Positions 35,188 through 46,081 of a stretch of 64,000 nt of DNA are shown piece after piece. Origin of the DNA: Jidongwangia harbinensis. Lineage in GTDB: Bacteria; Actinomycetota; Actinomycetes; Mycobacteriales; Micromonosporaceae. Each line of letters starts with the position of its first letter. Position 1 is the stretch's first letter. The position numbers were made by a program, and so were the translations under genes. The notes beneath the pieces were generated by a model that was given only the letters and a program-made list of their open reading frames with translations, did no database searches and was not told the DNA's origin. Location of the stretch: assembly GCF_020216025.1 (NCBI RefSeq), contig NZ_JAIWNC010000003.1:1-64000 (forward strand), read 5' to 3'.

Positions 35188-35577
35188 TCAGTGGGTCGCG
35201 ATGACCGTGGTGATCCGGGGCCCACCGGCGTCGGACCGGATCAGGTACCGGTAGGACTCCCCGGGCACCGCGTTGCCGGCGCTGTCCAGGTACTCCCACT
35301 CGACCGCGACCATGACGAGCGCGTCACTGAGCGGCTGGACGTCCTTGAGTTGCGCGTGCGCCGCTACGATCTGTTGATCCCGGTACGCCGGAGCGGCACC
35401 GAGGAAAGACAGGGCCACCGCGGCGGGCGAGGCGAAGGTGAAACTGTACGAGTCGGCGACCACCATGCCCGGCAGCGCGTAACAACCGGCGACGGCCGCC
35501 ACGTCTCCCCTGGTCAGCGCTGAGCCGTACCGGTCGAAGAAGTCCGTCAGGTTGGCCAGGTCGGTGGGCGCTCTCAC
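35188..35577 (-). CDS. SnoaL/NTF2-like hypothetical protein
   Basis: About 129 residues with a DUF4440/SnoaL-like pattern: LTDFFDRYGSALTRGDVAAVAGCYALPGMVVAD, a beta-rich middle, and VMVAVEWEYLDSAGNAVPGESYRYLIR at the end. NTF2-like folds bind small ligands or act as isomerases; no catalytic residues can be named. Start GTG 35577 is tentative because no strong ribosome site is seen; a TTG at 35610 is possible. Same strand as the pullulanase gene, 31 bp upstream. Confidence 0.75.
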   Translation of the reverse strand: MRAPTDLANLTDFFDRYGSALTRGDVAAVAGCYALPGMVVADSYSFTFASPAAVALSFLGAAPAYRDQQIVAAHAQLKDVQPLSDALVMVAVEWEYLDSAGNAVPGESYRYLIRSDAGGPRITTVIATH

Positions 35578-35703
35578 GGCCGCGTGATTCCCGATTCGGG
35601 TTCGTAACAAACCCCGCCCCCCACGGCTAGCGTCGAGGGTCTAGCGTGTCGGGCGTTACGCGCCGCTCACCCCCTCTGCGCCCGGAAGGTCCTGCGAACT
35701 CCC

Positions 35704-37623
35704 ATGAAGGTGTTGTTCCTCATCAACAACGGCTTCGGCATCGGTGGCACGATCACCACCACGTTCAATCTGGCCAGCGCGCTGGCGGCACGTGGGCACG
35801 AGGTCGAGGTGTTGAGCACGTTACGGCACCGGGACATCCCGCAGTTGCCGGTCCACCCGAACGTGAAGTTGATGGCCCTGGTGGACACCCGGCCGGCGCA
35901 CCCGGACTACGACGCCGAGGACCCGCTGCGCGGGCAGCCGGCCGAGTTCTATCCGAAGGCGGACTACCGCTCCGCGGACTACGACAAGATGATCGAGGAC
36001 CGGTACGAGCGGTTCCTCAAGACCAGCGACGCGGACGTGGTGATCGCCACCCGGGCCGGCCTGATCGCGTACGTGGCCCGGTTCGCCCCGGACCGGATGA
36101 TCCGGATCGGCCAGGAGCACCTGACCCGCCGGCAGCAGCGCAAGGCGATGCGCGAGGAACTGCCGATCCACATCAACCGGCTGGACGGGTTCGTCACGAT
36201 CACCAAGCGGGACGCCAAGGACTACCGCAAGCACCTCAACCTCAAGCACACCAAGCTGCTGTTCATCCCGAACAGCGTGCCGGTGCCCACGGTGCCGCCG
36301 TCCGACGGCCGGGCCAAGATCGTGGTGGCGGCCGGCCGGCTGGTCGAAGGCAAGCGGTACGACGTGCTGATCCGCGGGTTCGCCAAGGTGGTCCCCGAGC
36401 ACCCGGACTGGCAGCTGCGGATCTACGGCCTGGGCAAGCTGAACGACGAGCTGCGCCGGCTGGTGCTGGAGCTCGGGCTGCACAACCACGTGCTGATGAT
36501 GGGCCCGTACACGCCGATCGAGACGGAATGGGCGAAGGGCTCGGTCGCGGCGGTGCCGTCCGACCGCGAGCCGTTCGGCATGACGCTGGTCGAGGCCATG
36601 CGCTGCGGCGTCCCCGTGGTCAGCACCAACGCACCGTACGGTCCGGCCGAGATCCTCGCCGACGACGTGGACGGCATCCTGACCCCGGTCGGCGACCCGG
36701 ACGCGATGGGCGACGCGCTGCTGCGGGTGGTCTCCGACGACGAGAAGCGCCGGGCGATGGCCGAGGCCGCGCTGAAGAACTCCGAGCGGTACGACCCGGA
36801 TCCGATCGCCGAGCGCTACGAGCAGCTGTTCGCCGAGCTGGCCGAGCGCAAGGCCCGCCGCCGGGCCCGCTGGTGGAGCCGGTTCCTGCCCCGCCGTACC
36901 CCCGGCCCGGTGACCCCGCCGGTGCTGCTCGGGCCGGCGCCGACGCTCACCGTACCCACCGCCACCTGCGTCGCCGCGCCCGGCGGCGAGCTCGAGGTCC
37001 GGCCCGGCCCGGCCGTGCCGGAGGGCACCGCGCTGGTCTGGCGGCGGATCGGCGGGCCGGCCGAGATCCCGGTGGGCGAGCGGGTCTCGCAGGGCATCTG
37101 GCAACTGTTCACCGCGGACGGCGTCGAGGTGCAGGCCGGTGCGCTGGACACCCGCGCGCTGATCGACCACCGTCCGGAGCCGGGGCAGGAGGTACTGGTC
37201 CGGCTGCCCTACCGGCTGCCCGACGGCGGCCTGGGCCTGCGGGTCTGGCGCCGCCCGGTGCACGCCGAGGTGGGTGACGTCCGGGTGGACGCGGACGGCG
37301 TGCACGTCGACGCGGAGGCGTTCGGGGTGTCGCTGGACGGCGCCGCGCTCAAGCTGCTCGGCCCGGAGGGCAAGGTGGTGGAACGGCCGCTGGAGCCGAC
37401 CTCCGGCACCGCGTTCCGGACCACCGTGCCGGCCCTGGACCCGGGCGTGTGGGGCCTGTGGCTCCGCCCGGCGGACGGCGACCCGATCCGGTTCGGCCGG
37501 TTCCTGGACGACGTGGCCCGCAAGAACGTCGCGTACGTGCTTCCGGCCGCGACCCTGGGCGAGGTCAAGGTGCAGCCCTACTACGAGCAGAACAACGAAT
37601 TCTCGGTGCGCGTCACCGCCTGA
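35704..37623 (+). CDS. GT4-family glycosyltransferase with uncharacterised C-terminal region
   Basis: 639 residues. Residues 1-395 are a GT-B fold, family 4 transferase: LFLINNGFGIGGTITTTFNL at the N-lobe and GRLVEGKRYDVLIRGFAKV, then SDREPFGMTLVEAMRCGVPVV (nucleotide-sugar motif) at the C-lobe. Residues about 396-639 form beta-rich segments that I do not recognise. The enzyme is probably for envelope glycan or teichoic/teichuronic-type polymer synthesis. ATG 35704 is the only good start. It lies upstream of acnA with an independent promoter region. Confidence 0.9.
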   Translation: MKVLFLINNGFGIGGTITTTFNLASALAARGHEVEVLSTLRHRDIPQLPVHPNVKLMALVDTRPAHPDYDAEDPLRGQPAEFYPKADYRSADYDKMIEDRYERFLKTSDADVVIATRAGLIAYVARFAPDRMIRIGQEHLTRRQQRKAMREELPIHINRLDGFVTITKRDAKDYRKHLNLKHTKLLFIPNSVPVPTVPPSDGRAKIVVAAGRLVEGKRYDVLIRGFAKVVPEHPDWQLRIYGLGKLNDELRRLVLELGLHNHVLMMGPYTPIETEWAKGSVAAVPSDREPFGMTLVEAMRCGVPVVSTNAPYGPAEILADDVDGILTPVGDPDAMGDALLRVVSDDEKRRAMAEAALKNSERYDPDPIAERYEQLFAELAERKARRRARWWSRFLPRRTPGPVTPPVLLGPAPTLTVPTATCVAAPGGELEVRPGPAVPEGTALVWRRIGGPAEIPVGERVSQGIWQLFTADGVEVQAGALDTRALIDHRPEPGQEVLVRLPYRLPDGGLGLRVWRRPVHAEVGDVRVDADGVHVDAEAFGVSLDGAALKLLGPEGKVVERPLEPTSGTAFRTTVPALDPGVWGLWLRPADGDPIRFGRFLDDVARKNVAYVLPAATLGEVKVQPYYEQNNEFSVRVTA

Positions 37624-37640
37624 CCCCCGGCTTGCGCCGC

Positions 37641-37646
37641 TATACA
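37641..37646 (+). promoter_or_regulatory. possible acnA -10 element
   Basis: TATACA in the acnA upstream region. CTGACC at about 37618 would sit near -35 with a standard spacer. The shared AcnR-type motif begins at the next base, so it would cover the transcription start, as expected for repression. Not confirmed. Confidence 0.3.
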
Positions 37647-37665
37647 AGACGGACGTACGGTTTAC
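37647..37665. promoter_or_regulatory. candidate AcnR operator upstream of acnA
   Basis: Motif AGACGGACGTACGGTTTAC, matching AGnCGnACGTACGGnTTnC, which also occurs at 43591-43609 upstream of the TetR gene. It is 107 bp before the acnA GTG. AcnR of corynebacteria represses acn through a GTAC-centred inverted repeat; the shared motif here contains ACGTAC. Confidence 0.6.
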
Positions 37666-37771
37666 TGGAGACGTGAACCGTCGGTTAGGTGTGCCTTACT
37701 GACGCGCATCCGTCACCGTTGCGAAAGACTGTTGAGGACTACTCACGGTCGCTGGGTGTGAAGGAGATGAC

Positions 37772-40543
<2,772 letters not shown>

Positions 40544-40557
40544 GCCGTCGCGCTTCC

Positions 40558-40599
40558 GGCGCCCCGCCGTCCGCACCGGACGGCGGGGCGCCGCGTTTT
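40558..40599 (+). terminator. Rho-independent-like terminator of acnA
   Basis: Perfect 16-bp arms, GGCGCCCCGCCGTCCG and its complement, with loop CAC, then GCGTTTT. It lies 15 bp after the acnA stop and before the methyltransferase gene. Confidence 0.75.
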
Positions 40600-40638
40600 C
40601 CGGTTGTCCGCACCGGCCCCGCCGGGCACGATCGCCCC

Positions 40639-41436
40639 ATGCTGCAGCCGGAGATCATGGCCTTCTACCAGCGCGGTGGCGAACGCGACCGGCTCGCCAC
40701 CGGCCCCGGCCGCCTCGAGTTCCTGCGTACCCGGGATGTGCTCGGCCGGGTGCTGCCGGCCGCGCCGGCCACGGTGCTGGACGTCGGCGGCGCCACCGGG
40801 GCCTACGCCGAGCCGCTGGCCCGCGACGGGTACCGGGTGCACGTGGTCGACCCGGTCTCCGGCCACGTGTCCCTGGCGGCGGCCCGGCCCGGCGTGACCG
40901 CCGCCGTGGGCGACGCCCGTACCCTGCCGGCCGCGGACCGCAGTGCCGACGTGGTGCTGCTGCTCGGTCCGCTGTACCACCTGCCGGACCGCGCCGACCG
41001 GGTGACCGCCTGGCGCGAGGCGGCCCGCGTGCTGCGCCCCGGCGGGCTGGTGGTGGCGGCCACGATCAGCCGGTACGCCTCGCTGTTCGCCGGCTTCGTG
41101 ACCGACGTCATCGCCGATCCCCGGTTCGAGGCGCTGGTGGACGGCGCGCTGGTCGACGGCGCGCACCGCAACGCCGACCCGGCCGGCCCGTGGCTCGTCA
41201 CCGCGTACTTCCACCATCCCGACGAGATCGCCGCCGAGGCCGCCGACGCCGGTCTGGCGGTGCAGCGCCGGTTCGCGGTCGAGGGGCCGCTGTGGATGAG
41301 CGGCCCCCGCCTGGACGACATCCTGGACCGGCCGGACCGGACCGCCCAGCTGCTGGCGAAGATGCGTCTGGTCGAGGAGGACCCGACGCTGTTCGGTGCC
41401 AGCAGCCACCTGCTCAGCGTCGCCCGGGCTGGCTAG
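40639..41436 (+). CDS. class I SAM-dependent methyltransferase
   Basis: 265 residues, methyltransferase-11/25 type. Motif I VLDVGGATGAYAEPLA and the acidic end of beta-2 VHVVDPVSGHV bind S-adenosylmethionine; motif at ADVVLLLGPLYHLPDRADR follows. A C-terminal cap (WLVTAYFHHPDEIAAEAADA) may define the substrate, which is unknown. Starts at ATG 40639, after the acnA terminator. It precedes the DUF2630 gene by 9 bp. Confidence 0.9.
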   Translation: MLQPEIMAFYQRGGERDRLATGPGRLEFLRTRDVLGRVLPAAPATVLDVGGATGAYAEPLARDGYRVHVVDPVSGHVSLAAARPGVTAAVGDARTLPAADRSADVVLLLGPLYHLPDRADRVTAWREAARVLRPGGLVVAATISRYASLFAGFVTDVIADPRFEALVDGALVDGAHRNADPAGPWLVTAYFHHPDEIAAEAADAGLAVQRRFAVEGPLWMSGPRLDDILDRPDRTAQLLAKMRLVEEDPTLFGASSHLLSVARAG

Positions 41437-41445
41437 GCTCGGCGC

Positions 41446-41691
41446 ATGGATGACAAGACTGTGCTGAGCCGGATCAACGGCCTGGTCGACGAGGAACACA
41501 AGCTGCGGGAGCAGTTGCGCCGCGGCGAGATCTCCTCGGACGAGGAACACGCCCGGCTCAACGAACTCGAGGAAGCTCTGGACCAGTGCTGGGACCTGCT
41601 CCGCCGCCGCCGCGCGGCCCGCGAGGTGGGCAACGACCCGGACGCGGAGAAGGCGCACAGCACCAGCGAGGTCGAGAACTACCTCCAGTAG
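41446..41691 (+). CDS. DUF2630 family protein
   Basis: 81-residue helical protein, recognisable as DUF2630: ILSRINGLVDEEHKLRE-like opening, LEEALDQCWDLLRRRRAAREVG and a DPD/AEK tail. Common in actinobacteria; function unknown. Probably co-transcribed with the methyltransferase. A GC-rich hairpin follows the stop. Confidence 0.9.
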   Translation: MDDKTVLSRINGLVDEEHKLREQLRRGEISSDEEHARLNELEEALDQCWDLLRRRRAAREVGNDPDAEKAHSTSEVENYLQ

Positions 41692-41700
41692 GCCGGCGGA

Positions 41701-41729
41701 CCGCAGGGGCGGCGGGGCCGCCCCTGCGG
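41701..41729. terminator. GC hairpin between convergent genes
   Basis: CCGCAGGGGCGGC, loop GGG, GCCGCCCCTGCGG (13-bp perfect arms) between the DUF2630 stop and the RIO kinase stop. No T-run, but its position suits a bidirectional terminator. Confidence 0.55.
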
Positions 41730-41739
41730 TGCGGGCCGG

Positions 41740-42663
41740 TCATTGCAGCCCTGACTCGTAGAGCAGCCGCTCGATCAGCCCGTCCGCGTCGAGCACGTCG
41801 GCGGGCAGGCCGCGGGCGCCGAACCACTTGGCCACGTTGCGGACGTCCCGGGCGATGAAGTCGGCGCCCTGCGGGTTGGCGATCACGTCGACGATCTGCG
41901 GCAGGTCGATGAGCACCAGCCGGCCGTCGTGCACGAGCAGGTTGTACGGCGACAGGTCGCCGTGTGCCACCTGCGCCCGGGCCAGCACGGACAGCGCGTC
42001 CACCATCTGCCGCCACAGGTCCGCCAGCCGGTCCGGGTCGGGACGGGTCTGTGCCAGCCGGGGTGCCGCCTCGCCGGTTTCCCAGTCGCCGATGAATTCC
42101 AGCATCAGCTCGGTGCCGAGCAGCTGGACCGGGTACGGCACGGAGACCGCCCCGCTCTCCTGGCCCACCTGCCACAGGTGGCTGAGGGCACCGAACTCGG
42201 CGGCGGCCCACTGGCCGGCGATGAGTTCCTTGCCGAACGAGGTGCGGCCGGTCATGGCGCGCATCTCGCGGGAGCGGCGCACCCGGCGGCCCTCCAGGTA
42301 TCCGGCGTCGCGGTGGAAGAGCCGGTGGTCGCCGTCGCGGTAGCGCTTCGCGGCCAGCATGCTGACCTTGTCGGTGTCCGGGATGGCCCGGCGCACCAGG
42401 AACACGTCGGCTTCCTTGCCGGTCTTGACCATGCCCAGCTCGGTGTCGACCGCGGCGAATTCGGTGCGCACCCAGTCGGGCCGGGGTTCCGGGCCGTGCA
42501 GGGCGTCGTCCCAGGTGGACCAGCGGTCACCGGTCTCGGGCAAGTCGGGTTCGGTGCTCAGCGCCGGCTCGAGCCGACCGCGCTTCAGAAAGGTGACGTC
42601 GTCGTCGTCGAACTTGCGGCGGCCGCGGCGGGTAGTCGTCGGGCCGAAAGAATCGTGCTCGCG
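41740..42663 (-). CDS. RIO-family serine kinase-like protein
   Basis: 307 residues. The ATP-binding loop is MVKTGKEADVFLVRR, with Lys in LAAKRYRDGD, catalytic loop VAHGDLSPYNLLVHDG and metal-binding LVLIDLPQIVD, as in RIO1-type atypical kinases. In bacteria the targets are unknown. GTG 42663 has GAGGAG eight bases upstream, whereas the farther in-frame GTG at 42714 does not, so the shorter form is given. Confidence 0.92.
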   Translation of the reverse strand, partial: REHDSFGPTTTRRGRRKFDDDDVTFLKRGRLEPALSTEPDLPETGDRWSTWDDALHGPEPRPDWVRTEFAAVDTELGMVKTGKEADVFLVRRAIPDTDKVSMLAAKRYRDGDHRLFHRDAGYLEGRRVRRSREMRAMTGRTSFGKELIAGQWAAAEFGALSHLWQVGQESGAVSVPYPVQLLGTELMLEFIGDWETGEAAPRLAQTRPDPDRLADLWRQMVDALSVLARAQVAHGDLSPYNLLVHDGRLVLIDLPQIVDVIANPQGADFIARDVRNVAKWFGARGLPADVLDADGLIERLLYESGLQ

Positions 42664-42783
42664 CACTTCGGGGTCTCCTCGGAGAGAAAGGTCATGGGAA
42701 CTCGGGCACGGCACATCGCAAAGACAGCCATGGGTTCCACCCCCCTCTCTCGCGCAGGATCGTTCCTGACGGACCCACTCTGA

Positions 42784-42801
42784 CGGGCCCGGACCGGCCC
42801 G
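42784..42801 (-). terminator. possible terminator hairpin of the HAD gene
   Basis: CGGGCC-N6-GGCCCG just downstream of the HAD stop (minus strand). Short and without a T-run; tentative. Confidence 0.3.
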
Positions 42802-42816
42802 CGCAACCGAATTACC

Positions 42817-43464
42817 TCAGCGGGTCGCCATCACCGCGGACAGGCCCTGGATGACGTTGCCGACGATGCGGGTCGGCGCGTACCGGTTGTCGAACCACTC
42901 CCGGCCGCGGTGCAGCCAGACGCTGGGCAGCCCCATCGCGGCGGCGCCTCCGATGTCGGCCTCGGGGCTGTCGCCCACCACCCACGCGCCGCCCAGCCGC
43001 ATGCGGACGCGCTGCGCCGCCATGGCGAAGATCCGCGGGTTCGGCTTGCTGACGCCGGCCTGCTCGGAAATCACCCAGTCGGCGACATAGCGGTCCAGGC
43101 CGGTACGCCGGATGCGGGTCTCCTGCAGCTCGTGCGGACCGTTGGTGACCACCACCGGCACCCAACCGGCGTCGCCGGCGATCTGCAGTGCGCAGGCCAC
43201 GAGAGGGTCCAACCGTTCGTACGCCAAGGGACCTTCGTGCATCTCCTCGAGCAGGTCGATCGAGGGGATGTGCAGCTCGTACCGGTCGCGGACGGCGTCG
43301 GCCAGGTCCCACCGGGAGGTCAGTCCGTCGGCGTCCACGGACAGTAACCAGTCCAGGTCCTCGGCCGGCGCGCCGATCTCGTCCAGGAAGCCCTTCGCCC
43401 ACAGCCGGAAGGCACCGCTGCGGTCGAGCAGGGTGTCGTCCAGGGCCAGGAAGACGAGAGGCAC
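42817..43464 (-). CDS. HAD family hydrolase
   Basis: 215 residues. Motif I is degenerate in spelling: FLALDDTLLDRSGAF, with DxD-like DDT; motif II is VVVTNGPHE, motif III Lys in GVSKPNPRIF, and motif IV WVVGDSPEADIGGAAAMG. A helical cap lies after motif I (about residues 20-90), the YjjG/haloacid-dehalogenase I arrangement. Substrate unknown; phosphatase is likely. Divergent from the AcnR-like gene. Confidence 0.9.
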   Translation of the reverse strand: MPLVFLALDDTLLDRSGAFRLWAKGFLDEIGAPAEDLDWLLSVDADGLTSRWDLADAVRDRYELHIPSIDLLEEMHEGPLAYERLDPLVACALQIAGDAGWVPVVVTNGPHELQETRIRRTGLDRYVADWVISEQAGVSKPNPRIFAMAAQRVRMRLGGAWVVGDSPEADIGGAAAMGLPSVWLHRGREWFDNRYAPTRIVGNVIQGLSAVMATR

Positions 43465-43590
43465 GCGGGCACTTTACGTGAGCGGGCACGTCGGCCGACA
43501 GCCCGCATCTGTTAACAAACCATGGTCGGGATGGTCGAATTCGCATCATCCGGTCAGCCCACCTGCGGCGAATGACCCGGACGACTGGCA

Positions 43591-43609
43591 AGCCGTACGT
43601 ACGGATTGC
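43591..43609. promoter_or_regulatory. candidate AcnR autoregulatory operator
   Basis: AGCCGTACGTACGGATTGC, the second copy of the acnA-upstream motif, with a perfect 12-bp core CCGTACGTACGG, 34 bp before the TetR gene start. Confidence 0.6.
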
Positions 43610-43642
43610 AAGCGCCGGAACCGGCATGACACGATCGACGCC

Positions 43643-44215
43643 GTGCCCAGGGTGAGCCAGGACCAGCTTGACGCCCGCCGCCACGAGATCCTCGCCGCGG
43701 CGCGGAGCTGCTTCGCGCGGTTCGGCTACGAGGGCGCCACGGTCCGCCGGCTGGAGGACGCCACCGGGCTGTCGCGGGGCGCCATTTTCCACCATTTTCG
43801 CGACAAGGACTCGCTGTTCCTGGCGGTGGCCGAGGACGACGCCGCCGCCATGGTGCAGACCGTGGCGGACAACGGCCTGGTTCAGGTGATGCGCGACCTG
43901 CTGGACCGGGCCGGCTCCGGCGACACGGCCGGGTGGCTCGGCAGCCAGCTCGAGGTGTCCCGGCGGCTGCGCACCGATCCGGCCTTCGCCGAACGCTGGG
44001 CGGCCCGCTCCGCGGCCATCGCCGAGGCCACCCGGGAGCGCCTGCAGCGCCAGCGGGAGGCCGGCGTGCTGCGCGACGACATCGCCGTCGAGGTGCTCAC
44101 CCAGTTCCTCGAGCTGGCGTACGACGGCATGGTGCTGCACCTGGCCACCGGCCGCCCGCCGGGCGAGCTGAGCCGGGTCCTTGACCTGGTGGAAGAGGCG
44201 GTTCGCCGTGCGTAA
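43643..44215 (+). CDS. acnR: TetR family regulator, AcnR-like
   Basis: 190 residues. The HTH YEGATVRRLEDATGLSRGAI followed by FHHFRDKDSLFL is nearly the AcnR signature of corynebacteria, and DNGLVQVMRDLL follows as in AcnR. AcnR represses aconitase, and citrate/metal can relieve it in C. glutamicum (recalled). acnA lies 3.1 kb upstream, and the two promoters share a 19-bp motif. GTG 43643 is the start; the longer in-frame form is unsupported. Corresponds to Rv1474c by position. Confidence 0.85.
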   Translation: MPRVSQDQLDARRHEILAAARSCFARFGYEGATVRRLEDATGLSRGAIFHHFRDKDSLFLAVAEDDAAAMVQTVADNGLVQVMRDLLDRAGSGDTAGWLGSQLEVSRRLRTDPAFAERWAARSAAIAEATRERLQRQREAGVLRDDIAVEVLTQFLELAYDGMVLHLATGRPPGELSRVLDLVEEAVRRA

Positions 44216-44280
44216 CCGGACGGTTGCGCGGGCCTGCACAATGAGGGCCTGACGTTCCACCTGCAGGGGAGGTACCGCTG

Positions 44281-45192
44281 ATGGGATCCACCGCGAACAG
44301 CGACACCTGGGGCATCTCCGGCCCGGCCTTCCTCGTCCTCTACCTCGTCCTGATCGTCGCCGTGGCGGTGGCCGCGGCGGTGCACCGGCGGATCCTCTTC
44401 CGCGGCGACACCGGCGTCGACGTGGACCGGCTCGGCCCGCAGCAGATCGCCTACCTGAACGGCGGGGCCCGGCTGGCCGTCTACACCGCGCTCGGCGGGC
44501 TGCGCGCGGCCGGCGCCCTCGGCACCGGTCCCGGCCGCACGCTGGTCCAGTCCGGTCCGCTGCCGTCCGGCGTCACGCCCCTGGACACCGCGGTCCATCA
44601 CGCGGCGGGCCGGCAGGTCCCGGCCCGCGAGGTCGGCAGCGACCAGTGGGTGGTCCGGGCCGTCGAGCAGTTGCGGGACGGTCTGGAGACGGCCGGCCTC
44701 GCGGTCACCCGGGGCCAGCGGCGCGCCGCCCTGATGTGGTCCGTCGCCGGCGCCGCGGTGGTGCTGCTCGGCTTCGCCCGCCTGGTCGACGGCCTCCAGA
44801 ACGACCGCCCGGTCGGCTTCCTGCTCGGCCTGATCGTGCTGGCCGCTGTGGTCACGGTGTGGATGCTGGTACGCGCCAGCGCCACCCGCACCCCCGCCGC
44901 GTCCACCGGGCTGATGCGGATGCGGCACAGCAACGCCCACCTGGCGCCGGCCCAGCGGCCGTCGTACGCCACCTACGGCGCGACCGGCGCGGCGATGGGT
45001 GTCGCGCTGTACGGCGCCGGCGCCCTGTACCTGATGGACCCGGCCTTCGCGGCCGAGGCGGAGATCCGGCAGGCCGCGAACAACTCCCTCGCCTCCGGCG
45101 GTTCCGGCTGCAGCAGCGGCAGTTCGTGCAGCTCCGGCGGGGGCGGAGGCGGTGGAGGTTGCGGCGGCGGCGGAGGAGGCTGCGGCGGATGA
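44281..45192 (+). CDS. TIGR04222 membrane protein with Gly/Cys/Ser-rich tail
   Basis: 303 residues. A first helix (PAFLVLYLVLIVAVAVAAAV), a cytoplasmic TIGR04222 domain (RLGPQQIAYLNGGARLAVYTALGGL; DTAVHHAAG), two further helices (about 155-200), a segment ending in MRHSNAHLAPAQRPS, another helix near 240-258, and a C-terminus from about 275 made of Gly, Ser and four Cys (GSGCSSGSSC, GGGGCGGGG type). Low-complexity tails of this kind are known in the family. The stop overlaps the micro-ORF start (ATGA), and the DUF692 enzyme follows. The Cys tail is a plausible substrate for that enzyme. Confidence 0.9.
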   Translation: MGSTANSDTWGISGPAFLVLYLVLIVAVAVAAAVHRRILFRGDTGVDVDRLGPQQIAYLNGGARLAVYTALGGLRAAGALGTGPGRTLVQSGPLPSGVTPLDTAVHHAAGRQVPAREVGSDQWVVRAVEQLRDGLETAGLAVTRGQRRAALMWSVAGAAVVLLGFARLVDGLQNDRPVGFLLGLIVLAAVVTVWMLVRASATRTPAASTGLMRMRHSNAHLAPAQRPSYATYGATGAAMGVALYGAGALYLMDPAFAAEAEIRQAANNSLASGGSGCSSGSSCSSGGGGGGGGCGGGGGGCGG

Positions 45193-45266
45193 GCACCGTG
45201 CACTACGCAAGCGCCGGGACCCACGGAGGCCGCGAGCGCTGCGAAGGCTGCGGAGGCGGCGGATGA
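45189..45266 (+). CDS. 25-codon Gly/Cys micro-ORF, possible precursor peptide
   Basis: Starts with ATGA overlapping the TIGR04222 stop and ends with TGA inside the ATGA that starts the DUF692 gene, so it is coupled on both sides. The peptide opens MSTVHYASAGTHGG and ends RCEGCGGGG, echoing the Gly/Cys tail just upstream. The DNA around both ATGs is repeated (GGCGGATGAGCAC), so it may instead be a short duplication. If translated, the tail with two Cys would be a natural target for an MNIO enzyme. Not proven as a gene. Confidence 0.45.
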   Translation: MSTVHYASAGTHGGRERCEGCGGGG

Positions 45267-46081
45267 GCACGGAGTACGGCGTCGGCATCGGCTGGCGCCC
45301 CGAGATCGCCGGGTTCGTGGCGGACCTGCCCGGCCTGCGGTTCGCCGAGGTCGTGGCGGAATCGGTGCACCCGCACGGGGATCTGCCGCCCGGCCTGGAC
45401 GAGCTGACCGGCCGTGGCGTGGCGGTGGTTCCGCACGGCATCCGGTTGTCGCTGGGCGGCGCCGAGCCGGTCGAGCCGGCCCGGGTGCAACATCTCGCCG
45501 GGGTCGCCCGCCGGCTGGGCGCGCCGCTGGTCAGCGAGCACATCGCGTTCGTCCGGGCGGGCGGCGTCGAGGCCGGCCACCTGCTGCCGGTCCCGCGCAG
45601 CCGCGAGGCGGTGGACGCCGTCGTCGCGAACGTCCGGCGTACCCAGGCCGAGCTGGACGTGCCGATCGCGCTGGAGCCGATCGCCGCGGTGTTCGACTGG
45701 CCGGACGACGAGATGGACGAGGGCGCGTTCCTCACCGAGATCCTGGACCGGACCGGCGCGCTGCTCCTGCTGGACGTGGCGAACGTGTACGCCAACGCGC
45801 GCAACCGCGGCACCGCCCCGGCCGCGCTGCTCGACCGGGTGCCGCTGGAGCGGGTCGCCTACGTGCATGTGGCGGGCGGCGCCGAGCACGACGGGATCTA
45901 CCACGACACGCACACCGACGCGGTGCCGGAGGCGGTGCTGGCGCTGGTCGCCGAGCTGTCGGCCCGGCACCGGCCGCCGGCGCTGATGCTGGAACGCGAC
46001 GGCGACTACCCGCCGGCCGCGGCGCTGCGCGCGGAACTGGACGCGATCGCCCAGGCGTCCGGGTACCCGGCGGTCACATGA
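45263..46081 (+). CDS. DUF692 / MNIO (MbnB-like) iron oxidase
   Basis: 272-residue TIM-barrel of the multinuclear non-haem iron-dependent oxidase family. All expected ligands are in place: His58 (VVPHGIRL), His93 (SEHIAFV), Glu138 (IALEPI), Asp171 and Asn174 (LLLDVANVY), His202 (YVHVAGG), Asp215 and His217 (YHDTHTD), Glu244 (LMLERDGDYP). MbnB and relatives oxidise peptide cysteines with a partner protein. Here the ATG overlaps the micro-ORF stop and the stop overlaps the next gene. Substrate in this operon is inferred to be a Cys of the TIGR04222 tail or the micro-ORF. Confidence 0.9.
   Translation: MSTEYGVGIGWRPEIAGFVADLPGLRFAEVVAESVHPHGDLPPGLDELTGRGVAVVPHGIRLSLGGAEPVEPARVQHLAGVARRLGAPLVSEHIAFVRAGGVEAGHLLPVPRSREAVDAVVANVRRTQAELDVPIALEPIAAVFDWPDDEMDEGAFLTEILDRTGALLLLDVANVYANARNRGTAPAALLDRVPLERVAYVHVAGGAEHDGIYHDTHTDAVPEAVLALVAELSARHRPPALMLERDGDYPPAAALRAELDAIAQASGYPAVT

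Noticed and set aside
31848..35204. Open frame of about 1118 codons opposite the pullulanase gene
   Set aside because: Antisense shadow produced by G/C-rich third positions; its protein is low complexity (His/Arg/Gly/Val) and has no domain, while the opposite strand has all GH13 motifs.
37687..37705. IdeR/DtxR-like box (TTAGGTGTGCCTTAC) upstream of acnA
   Set aside because: Only about 12 of 19 positions agree with the consensus and the right half is poor. Possible but not supported.
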